This document shows, one piece after another, positions 1 to 6,204 of a DNA stretch of 7,853 nt. The DNA lies in contig DAOVJB010000049.1 in NCBI GenBank assembly GCA_030673425.1, positions 1-7,853 of the forward strand. Reading direction: 5' to 3'. Under the pieces are notes generated by a model, which saw only the letters and a list, made by a program, of their open reading frames with translations, did not search any database and had not been told where the DNA came from. The DNA is from Elusimicrobiota bacterium. Its GTDB lineage: Bacteria; CAYTYR01; UBA6262; DAOVJB01. Both the position numbers and the translations under genes were made by a program. Numbering within the stretch: the stretch's first letter is position 1; every line of letters begins with the position of its first letter.

Positions 1-1101
1 CAGCCCGCAGCAGGTGCTCATGGTGAAACCACAGGTTTGATGTTAATCAAAGCTTATCATGATAAACAGCAGGAAGGGCGAAGACGAAATAAAATCATTG
101 TACCTGATTCAGCCCATGGTACCAACCCTGCAAGCACCACAGGCTGTGGCTATAAAGTAGTTGAGGTTAAATCAGATAGTCGTGGTAATGTTGATTTATT
201 TCAGCTAAAAGGGATATTAAATGATGAAATTGCTGCATTGATGTTAACCAATCCTAATACGTTGGGTTTGTTTGAGGAGAATATCCTGGAGATCTCTGAT
301 ATGGTTCATAAAGCTGGTGGATTATTATATTATGACGGAGCGAACCTTAACGCTTTATTGGGAATGGTCCGTCCGAGTGATATGGGATTTGATATAATGC
401 ATTTCAATTTGCATAAGACCTTTAGTACGCCTCATGGTTCGGGAGGTCCGGGGTCAGGACCAGTGGGAGTAAAGGAGAATTTAGAACCATTTTTGCCTTA
501 CCCAATTATTGCAAAAAAGGAACAGAAGTATTATCTTGATTATAATAGAGAAGACTCTATTGGCAGAGTAAAATCATTTTATGGGAATTTTAACGTAATT
601 GTAAAAGCTTATGCTTATATTTGTGCTTTAGGGGCAAAAGGATTACCGCAGGTTGCTGAAGATGCGGTATTGAATGCAAATTATTTGATGAATAACCTCA
701 AAAAATATTTCAATCTACCTTATAATCGTGGTTGTATGCATGAGTTTGTTGTTTCACCAAGGCGTAACAGTAAAATAAGAACCGGAGTATTAGATATAGC
801 TAAGCGTCTTATTGATTATGGATATCATCCTCCGACAGTCTGTTTTCCGCTTATTGTTGCGGATAGCTTAATGATTGAACCTACGGAGACAGAATCTAAG
901 AGAAATTTAGATGATTTTATTAATGTCCTGGTTGCTGTCGTTCGAGAATCAGAGAATACACCGGATTTGTTAAGGAAGTCTCCTCACTGTAATGAAAATA
1001 TAGCGTTTCCTTTGAGTGTTTCAAGACTTGATGAAGCCCGGGCAGCTCGTAAGCTTGTGTTAAAGTATAAAGATATAGTAAATACTAAATTTAAGGAGTG
1101 A
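1..1101 (+). CDS. gcvPB: Glycine dehydrogenase (decarboxylating) subunit 2, C-terminal part (5' end outside window)
   Basis: This is the PLP-binding half of the two-subunit P-protein of the glycine cleavage system. Together with GcvPA it decarboxylates glycine and passes the aminomethyl group to the lipoyl arm of GcvH in the cytoplasm. The frame is open from base 1 and opens with QPAAGAHGE, a typical internal GcvPB stretch, so the true start lies upstream. The 366 residues seen compare with roughly 480-490 for the family, so about 120 N-terminal residues are missing. Visible motifs, numbered from base 1, are [10 protein letters not shown], the YDGANLNAL loop (Asp112) and [10 protein letters not shown], whose Lys139 (codon 415-417) is the expected PLP Schiff-base lysine, followed by a glycine-rich GSGGPGSGP loop. 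The gene ends in TGA. Its last codons contain AAGGAG (1093-1098), the ribosome binding site of the next gene, which starts 3 bases after the stop, so the two are probably co-transcribed and coupled. Confidence 0.96.
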   Translation, partial: QPAAGAHGETTGLMLIKAYHDKQQEGRRRNKIIVPDSAHGTNPASTTGCGYKVVEVKSDSRGNVDLFQLKGILNDEIAALMLTNPNTLGLFEENILEISDMVHKAGGLLYYDGANLNALLGMVRPSDMGFDIMHFNLHKTFSTPHGSGGPGSGPVGVKENLEPFLPYPIIAKKEQKYYLDYNREDSIGRVKSFYGNFNVIVKAYAYICALGAKGLPQVAEDAVLNANYLMNNLKKYFNLPYNRGCMHEFVVSPRRNSKIRTGVLDIAKRLIDYGYHPPTVCFPLIVADSLMIEPTETESKRNLDDFINVLVAVVRESENTPDLLRKSPHCNENIAFPLSVSRLDEARAARKLVLKYKDIVNTKFKE

Positions 1102-1104
1102 ACC

Positions 1105-2781
1105 ATGATTAAAAAATGGGAGATAATAAATTCCCCTCGTCCTGATGATGACCAAAGATATAAAGTATTACTTGAGGGGGACCATAATACTATAATCAGG
1201 GCTCTAAAAAAAATTGATCATATGTGTGGCAGACCGTTATGTGGAAGACCTTTTGGCCAGACAGGAAAGGATTATAACTGGGCTTTTTATGTTTATAAGA
1301 CTAAGGAAGAAGAAAGAAAACAGATAGAGGAATTGTTACAGAGAATAAGAAATTCAGAAGAAGAAGCCTTGATTATTGAAAAAGCCGCTGAAATTACTAT
1401 GCAGGATGGAGATATTAGTTCTATTTTGCAGGAAGAAGAAGCAATTCCGATTGGTGTTGCCTTAAATGAGAGATATATTTTTGATAATTTCGTTGTGGCT
1501 CAGAATAACCACTTCGCTCAAGCTGCTGCATTGGCTGCTGCTGAATCTCCCGGAAAAGTATATAATCCCTTGTTTATATATGGGAAAGTAGGACTTGGCA
1601 AGACTCACCTAATGGAGGCTATAGGGCATTATGTACTAGAACATAATCCTCGGGCAAAGGTGGTTTATACATCCACTGAGAAATTTATAGCTGAGGTTAT
1701 TAATGCTATAAGAGATGGTAAAATTATGGAGTTGCGCAATAGATACAGGAATTTAGATTTACTGCTTGTTGATGATGTTCAGTTTTGATCAGAAGCAGAA
1801 GCAGCACAGGAAGAATTTTTCCATACGTTCAATGCTCTTTATGATGCTCATAAGCAGATTGTACTTACTTCTGATAAACCACCCAAGAAAATAGCTGTCT
1901 TGGAAGAGCGTTTACGTTCCCGTTTTGAATGGGGATTGATTGCAGACCTACAAGTGCCTAATTTAGAAACCCGTGTAGCTATTTTGCAGAAGAAAGCCCA
2001 GATAGCGCATCTGTCTATTCCTGATGAAATCCTTTTTTATATCGCTGAAAAACTATCTTCAAACATTCGTGAGTTAGAGGGTTTCTTGATTCGTATAGCA
2101 GCTTATGCTACTCTTACAGAGAGGGAACTGAACAGGAAGTTAGCTGAGGAGTTGATTAAAGATTTGCTTCCCTATGAAGAGGAAGAAGCTATTCCTCCCG
2201 TAGAATTAGAGTTTCCTTCTACTGTTGAAGTTAAAGAAGTTCCGGAAGAAGAAATAAAAGAAAAGGTTAAAGAACCAGTTGTAGAAGAGGTAGAAATAGT
2301 TCCTAAGACTGAAGTGAAAGCACCGGAAGAAACTTCGGAGGAAATACGGGAGGAAGAGGAAGAAAGGGAAGAAAAAGAAGGACCATCTGTGGATTTATCG
2401 CTGCGGGCTATTAAAGTAGCATATTTGTATCCGGAGGAAAAGGGACAAGACCTGAAAACGATGAAAAAGATGTTTGAAAGTACTCTAAACAAGCATAAGA
2501 TAAAATTCCGTTTGGAAACAGGTTTTGAGGAATCATATCAATCAAAAGAAAATGTAAATTTCCAAGAGTTAATTAATACAAGTAAAGAAAAACAGATTGA
2601 TGTGGTTATAGCTTTAGGACCTGCTTCAGGTAACTTACTTTTTAAAGAAAATCTGTCCCGTGCTCTTATATCTAGCTTTGAAAGAGAAAAAATACCGATA
2701 CAGATAATACCATTTAGGGATATATCTAAACAGTATAGATATCTGGATGTTTGTTTAGATTTAGCATTTCTTAAAAAATAA
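1105..2781 (+). pseudogene. DnaA-like AAA+ ATPase with unusual N- and C-terminal domains, interrupted by one in-frame TGA
   Basis: The 559-codon frame is read continuously from ATG 1105 (AAGGAG 6 bases upstream) to TAA 2779-2781, with one internal TGA at codon 228. Residues 1-90 form a small domain unlike DnaA domain I, with a [11 protein letters not shown] motif (Cys41, Cys46). Residues about 125-345 are a DnaA-type ATPase core: [11 protein letters not shown] entry, Walker A GKVGLGKT (160-167), Walker B LLLVDD (219-224), [13 protein letters not shown], sensor 1 LTSD (254-257), arginine-finger box [12 protein letters not shown] (Arg273) and sensor 2 NIRELEG (Arg322). Domain IV, the DnaA-box-binding helix-turn-helix, is absent. 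Residues about 357-426 are a Glu/Lys/Pro/Val-rich acidic linker, and about 433-558 an alpha/beta domain with hydrophobic strands [17 protein letters not shown] and IPIQIIPF. It is therefore a paralogue, not the replication initiator; its role is unknown. The TGA may be a recent nonsense mutation (TTA to TGA is one base), a sequencing error or readthrough. No other stop has accumulated downstream, so any decay is recent. If it is not translated through, the product is a useless 227-residue fragment lacking sensor 1 and the arginine finger. Confidence 0.85.
1786..1788 (+). other. In-frame TGA inside the DnaA-like gene
   Basis: The TGA follows VDDVQF of Walker B and precedes [15 protein letters not shown] in the same frame. 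DnaA proteins continue without a break here, usually with Leu, Phe or Ile at this position (for example DDIQFLAGKE). TTA is a common Leu codon in these genes and differs from TGA by one base. TGA also ends gcvPB (1099-1101) and the kinase gene (5655-5657), which argues against a genome-wide reassignment. No convincing SECIS hairpin follows: the best local fold is a weak five-pair stem at 1809-1822 with an AATT loop. Confidence 0.9.
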
Positions 2782-2821
2782 TCTGTTACACAGAGTTTAA
2801 GGAGAACTATAGAGATATTTT

Positions 2822-3682
2822 ATGCAAGCTAGATTGTTACAGACAGGACACCTGGATGGTAGCACGAATATGGCTATTGATGAAATGTTGCTGGTAAATA
2901 GCCGTCATCTGCTTGAGACAAGGTATCAGGCAATTCTAAGGTTATATGGATGGGTTAAACCCACTTTATCTTTAGGATATTTTCAATCTCCTTCTTTTGA
3001 TATAGATTGGCTAAAAGGAAATAAAGGAGAGAAAGATTTTTCGTTTGAAATTGTTCGGCGATTAACAGGTGGGGGAACCGTACTTCACGATGTTGAGATT
3101 ACATATAGCTTCATAATTTTGGAAGATAATTGCCTAATTCCTGAAAAAATAACTGAATCATACAGGGTAATCTGTCAGGGTATAATTAAAGGATTAGACA
3201 AGCTCGGAATTAAGGCAGGATTTTTTGATATAAAAGATAACCCTGGGTCAGGATATTATTCAAGTAGAGCGGACTTTTGTTTTGCAAAGCATTCTAAGTA
3301 TGATGTTTTGGTTGACAGGAAGAAATTAGTCGGTAGTGCGCAAAGGCGGAAGAAGGGAATAATTTTACAACACGGCTCTATAATATTAGGTATAGACCAA
3401 CAAAAGAATTTATATCTATTAAAAAAAGGAATTAATTGTTTTCAAGAGGCTGTCTCATTAAAGGAGATATTGGGGTATTCAATAAGTTTTGAGGAAGTGA
3501 GTCAGGTTTTAATAGAAGGTTTTAAGTTAGCATTAGGTATAAGTTTTGAATCCGGAGAATTAACCTCTCAAGAACTAAAGTTGGCTGAATCTCTTAAGAC
3601 AGAGAAATATACACAAGATTCATGGAGCAATCGTTTAGGAAAGAAATATGAAAAAAATATTTCAGAGCGTAAAGAAAGATAA
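2822..3682 (+). CDS. lipM: LipM-like octanoyltransferase / lipoate-protein ligase A family protein
   Basis: This 286-residue protein belongs to the biotin/lipoate A/B ligase family and acts in lipoate assembly. LipM moves octanoate from acyl carrier protein to a lipoyl domain such as GcvH. Family motifs are NMAIDEMLL (16-24), RRLTGGGTVLHD (79-90), YDVLVDRKKLVGSAQ (160-174) and LQHGSIIL (182-189). Cys153 in FCFAKHSKYD sits where LipM carries its nucleophilic cysteine (CFxxPSxYE), which favours octanoyltransferase over ATP-dependent ligase, though ligase activity cannot be excluded. Lys168 before LVGSAQ matches the conserved substrate-binding lysine. Length fits LipM (about 280). The upstream in-frame codons TTT, TAT and AGA are followed by a TAG, so ATG 2822 is the first possible start. 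An AAGGAG (2799-2804) lies 17 bases upstream, unusually far, with only a weak AGAG nearer. Its neighbour gcvPB encodes a partner of the lipoylated GcvH, which supports the role. It lies 40 bases after the DnaA-like gene. Confidence 0.88.
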   Translation: MQARLLQTGHLDGSTNMAIDEMLLVNSRHLLETRYQAILRLYGWVKPTLSLGYFQSPSFDIDWLKGNKGEKDFSFEIVRRLTGGGTVLHDVEITYSFIILEDNCLIPEKITESYRVICQGIIKGLDKLGIKAGFFDIKDNPGSGYYSSRADFCFAKHSKYDVLVDRKKLVGSAQRRKKGIILQHGSIILGIDQQKNLYLLKKGINCFQEAVSLKEILGYSISFEEVSQVLIEGFKLALGISFESGELTSQELKLAESLKTEKYTQDSWSNRLGKKYEKNISERKER

Positions 3683-5657
3683 CGGGAATTCTCAAATTAA
3701 ATTAACATTAGGTTTTAAATTCGCCTTGATTATGGGAATTACCTTAGTTGTCCTGATGTTATTTATAGGAATTATCGTTATTAAAGAGGCTGAAAAGGCG
3801 ATAATAAATGATATGAAAAAAAAGAGCCAGATTTATTCTACATTTTTAGCTGGTCTAGGAAGTCAGATATTAGCAAAAACCCCGAAAGAACAGGATTTAA
3901 GGTTATTGCAGCACTATGTTGATAATTTAATTGAAAATGAAGAAATTATATATGCCTATATAACAGATAAGTCAGGAACTCCCATAGTACATAGTAAAAA
4001 GAAAAAAGCCTCTTTAGAAGATGCATTGGTGATGAATTTCCCGATTACTTCCGATGGAAAAAAGATAGGGAGTGTCAAGATGTGGTATTCCACGGATTAT
4101 ATTGTTGAAGAATTATCTGGTAATATGAAAAGTGTGCTGATTATAATAATAACACTGTCTATTTTCATATTGGGTACGACGATGTTTCTGGTCTCTGAAA
4201 AAATCATTTTCCGAAGAATAAGTACTATGATAAAGACTATGAATAAGGTAAAAGAAGGGGTCATAGGTGTAAAGATTAACGATAAAACTCGGGATGAAAT
4301 AGGCTTACTCGGACAGAATTTTAACAATATGTTGACGGAAATCGAAGAAAAACACAGGGAACTTACAATCTTATTTGAGATGAGCCGAACTATAACATCC
4401 ACCCTCCAGGTAAGTTTAATCCTGGATATGGTTATGGATATTGTCGTAGACAAATTAGAAGTTGCCTCAAGCAGTGTTTTTATGTTAGAAGAAGACGGGC
4501 ATCTACATATTAAGAGTTCCCGTGGATTATCAGCAGAATTTGTTCAGGAAAGAACTTTTAAGGTTCTCAGAAAATTTGTCCAGAAATCCGCTGATGAAGG
4601 CGAGATGGTAATAGTTAATACTTTCTCGGAGGATTTTGCTGAATTAAGAGATATTATGGAAAAAGAGCGCTTTATGTCCCTTATAAATATTCCCTTAATT
4701 ATCAGTGGGAAAGTTTTAGGCGTGTTGAATATAAACGCAAAAGAAGAAAATGCTTTCCCGGAAAGAAGGGTAAGATTACTTTCTGTATTTGCCAAACAGA
4801 TGACCGTTGCTTTACAAAATGCCCATTTATATGAACGGACCCAGCAGTTTACTCAGGAGTTGGAGGAAAAAATAAATATAGCAACAGGTAATTTGGCAAG
4901 GGCTAATCAGGATTTAACTAAAGTCAATGAGAGACTTGAGGATCTGAGTAATGCTAAATCGGAATTTGTTTCTATTGTCTCACATGAATTACGTTCTCCT
5001 CTTACTTCTATTGCGGGTTTTGTTAATTTGATACTTGATGGAGAAACAGGGAAGATAAATGCTACGCAAAAAGATTTCTTAAATGTCATAAATGAAAATA
5101 GTCAGCGTTTAATTACTTTAATAGAAGATCTTCTTAATCTGTCTAAGATAGAAACAGGTGCACTTAAGGAAATAAAGAAAGAATCTTTGGAGTTAAGTGA
5201 ATTAATAAAAGAAGTGTCGTTCAGCTGTCAATCCCAGATTGAGAAAAAGAAACTGAAGATAGAAATTAATTTGCCTCAAGAGCCATTACCTAAGGTTGAG
5301 GGTGAGACTAATCAGATTATACAGGTTTTAACTAATCTGTTAAGTAATGCGATTAAATATACACCTAAGGGAGGTCATATATTTATAGAGGTTACTAGAA
5401 TTCCCGGTTATTTACAGACAGTAGTCAGGGATACGGGAATAGGTATCTCCGAAGATAACTTGCCACATATGTTTGAGAAATTCTATCGAACTGATAATCC
5501 TAAGGTGCGTGAATTATCCGGGACAGGTTTGGGATTGACTATTACTAAATCTATAATAGAAAAACATGGTGGGAAAATATGGGTTGAAAGCGAGTTGGAA
5601 AAAGGCAGTAAGTTCTGTTTTACCCTACCTGTATTGAAGGAGGCGAATAATGACTGA
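3648..5657 (+). CDS. Membrane sensor histidine kinase (TM-Cache-like sensor-TM-HAMP-GAF-HisKA-HATPase)
   Basis: This 669-residue kinase probably senses an external or membrane signal and phosphorylates a receiver, most likely the one encoded next. A basic N-terminus precedes membrane segment 1 (about 23-45). Residues 46-160 are extracytoplasmic and include YAYITDKSGTPIVHS, a pattern seen in Cache/PAS-like sensors. Segment 2 spans about 161-183, then HAMP (184-236, with DEIGLLGQNFNNML), a GAF-like domain (about 240-392, with INIPLIISGKVLGVLNI) and a coiled coil (about 394-438). HisKA has SHELRSPL with His446 as phosphoacceptor. The ATPase domain shows N-box NLLSNAIKY (Asn567), DTGIGI (595-600), an MFEKFYR F-box and GTGLGL (625-630). 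No key residue is missing. ATG 3648 has AGGA 7 bases upstream and lies inside the lipM-like gene (35-base overlap in another frame). The end overlaps the receiver gene by 8 bases. The signal is not predictable from the sequence. Confidence 0.95.
   Translation: MKKIFQSVKKDNGNSQIKLTLGFKFALIMGITLVVLMLFIGIIVIKEAEKAIINDMKKKSQIYSTFLAGLGSQILAKTPKEQDLRLLQHYVDNLIENEEIIYAYITDKSGTPIVHSKKKKASLEDALVMNFPITSDGKKIGSVKMWYSTDYIVEELSGNMKSVLIIIITLSIFILGTTMFLVSEKIIFRRISTMIKTMNKVKEGVIGVKINDKTRDEIGLLGQNFNNMLTEIEEKHRELTILFEMSRTITSTLQVSLILDMVMDIVVDKLEVASSSVFMLEEDGHLHIKSSRGLSAEFVQERTFKVLRKFVQKSADEGEMVIVNTFSEDFAELRDIMEKERFMSLINIPLIISGKVLGVLNINAKEENAFPERRVRLLSVFAKQMTVALQNAHLYERTQQFTQELEEKINIATGNLARANQDLTKVNERLEDLSNAKSEFVSIVSHELRSPLTSIAGFVNLILDGETGKINATQKDFLNVINENSQRLITLIEDLLNLSKIETGALKEIKKESLELSELIKEVSFSCQSQIEKKKLKIEINLPQEPLPKVEGETNQIIQVLTNLLSNAIKYTPKGGHIFIEVTRIPGYLQTVVRDTGIGISEDNLPHMFEKFYRTDNPKVRELSGTGLGLTITKSIIEKHGGKIWVESELEKGSKFCFTLPVLKEANND
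5637..5643 (+). promoter_or_regulatory. Strong ribosome binding site of the receiver gene, inside the kinase gene
   Basis: AAGGAGG lies 6 bases before ATG 5650 and within the last codons of the kinase gene. With the 8-base overlap of stop and start, it suggests translational coupling, but it is strong enough to give more receiver than kinase. Confidence 0.8.
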
Positions 5658-6021
5658 TAAGAAGAAAGTTTTGATTGTAGATGATGAGGTTACATTAGTT
5701 AAATTGGTGAGATTTCTGCTAGAGAGACATGGTTTTGAGGTATGTGCTGCTTATGGGGGGCAAGAGTCTGTGGAGATTGCTCAGAAAGAAATTCCCGATT
5801 TAATATTAATGGATATTATGATGCCTAAGGTTGATGGTAATGAGGCGATAAAACAGTTGAGGGAAAAAGAAATTACCAGAGAAATCCCTGTAATAATACT
5901 TTCTGCTTTAGGGCAGGAGGCAGAGGTAGCCAGAGGTTTAGAATCAGGAGCAGTGGATTATTTAGTAAAACCTTTTAATCCTCAAGATTTGTTAGCCAGA
6001 GTAAAGAAAATTTTAGGATAA
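5650..6021 (+). CDS. Single-domain response regulator (CheY/Spo0F-like receiver)
   Basis: The 123-residue protein is a receiver domain with no output domain. The acidic pair Asp11-Asp12 (VDDE) binds Mg2+. Asp55 in LILMDIMMP is the phosphoacceptor, Ser85 in VIILSALG is the switch Ser/Thr, and Lys107 in LVKPF is the conserved lysine. The ending FNPQDLLARVKKILG is the usual fifth helix. It overlaps the kinase gene by 8 bases and is almost certainly its partner. Lacking a DNA-binding domain, it must act through protein contacts, either as a phosphorelay intermediate or on a target encoded elsewhere. Nothing in the window identifies that target. Confidence 0.95.
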   Translation: MTDKKKVLIVDDEVTLVKLVRFLLERHGFEVCAAYGGQESVEIAQKEIPDLILMDIMMPKVDGNEAIKQLREKEITREIPVIILSALGQEAEVARGLESGAVDYLVKPFNPQDLLARVKKILG

Positions 6022-6040
6022 AATTTAAGGGTAGGTCTCT

Positions 6041-6099
6041 CCCTGGATACAGATGTAATATATTCTGTGGGATATTTGAGCAGCCAGGGCTATTTTTTT
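6041..6099 (+). terminator. Possible intrinsic terminator or attenuator after the two-component genes
   Basis: CCCTGG (6041-6046) can pair with CCAGGG (6084-6089), enclosing a second short stem (6048-6053 with 6064-6069, including one T-G pair). CTA and a seven-T run (6093-6099) follow. The T-run suits a terminator, but the outer stem encloses a long, unevenly paired interior, so this is not a textbook case. AGGG at 6028-6031 could pair with 6041-6044 instead, opening the outer stem, so an attenuator-like switch is possible. No known riboswitch class was recognised. Confidence 0.4.
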
Positions 6100-6107
6100 C
6101 AAATAGC
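6089..6107. repeat. Perfect 7-bp inverted repeat with 5-base spacer
   Basis: GCTATTT (6089-6095) and AAATAGC (6101-6107) are exact inverted copies separated by TTTTC. The repeat includes part of the T-run, so in RNA it would compete with that run's role as a terminator tail. It could equally be a protein-binding palindrome upstream of the aldolase gene. It was found by reading the sequence; no regulator is implied. Confidence 0.6.
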
Positions 6108-6159
6108 ATTAACGGAATGAATTAATTTTAGAAAAGGAGGTATCAACGAGGAAGTTCAT

Positions 6160-6204
6160 ATGCAGTATAATGACAAAAAAATAATAAAGAGAGGGAAAAA
6201 ATGA
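6160..6204 (+). CDS. Possible 14-codon leader peptide coupled to the aldolase gene
   Basis: ATG 6160 opens the frame MQYNDKKIIKRGKK and ends at a TGA (6202-6204) that overlaps the aldolase ATG as ATGA. GAGGAA (6148-6153) lies 6 bases upstream, a usable ribosome binding site. The peptide is strongly basic, with six Lys or Arg among its 14 residues. It could couple translation into the aldolase gene, or be chance, since frames this short are common. It has no recognised relatives and no run of a single amino acid typical of attenuation peptides. Confidence 0.25.
   Translation: MQYNDKKIIKRGKK
6166..6171 (+). promoter_or_regulatory. Candidate -10 promoter element before the aldolase gene
   Basis: A perfect TATAAT lies 29 bases before the aldolase ATG, after the possible terminator. 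The bases 16-18 upstream contain no good TTGACA match, and there is no properly placed TG extension, so a sigma-70-type promoter is only half supported. If real, transcription would begin near 6178 and leave a leader of about 20-25 bases that still contains the aldolase ribosome binding site GAGAGGG (6189-6195). Confidence 0.35.

Noticed and set aside
1786-1788. Selenocysteine or reassigned TGA codon
   Set aside because: The equivalent DnaA position is a buried hydrophobic residue, no SECIS-like hairpin follows, and TGA is a true stop in gcvPB and the kinase gene; Trp in these genes is encoded by TGG.
1792-1806. Short AGAAGC tandem repeat after the TGA
   Set aside because: Two copies only, encoding the in-family SEAEAAQ stretch; no sign of repeat expansion or slippage because the frame is kept.
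2172-2492. Minus-strand open frame over the acidic linker
   Set aside because: Its Ser/Thr-rich product is the antisense of the GAA/GAG-rich linker; no ribosome binding site or motif supports it.
1900-2781. Separate gene starting at TTG 1900
   Set aside because: There is no ribosome binding site, and the start falls inside the arginine-finger box of an AAA+ core whose first half lies upstream in the same frame.
4097-5089. Three minus-strand open frames inside the kinase gene
   Set aside because: They lie opposite well-conserved GAF, HAMP and HisKA coding sequence and have no recognisable motifs.
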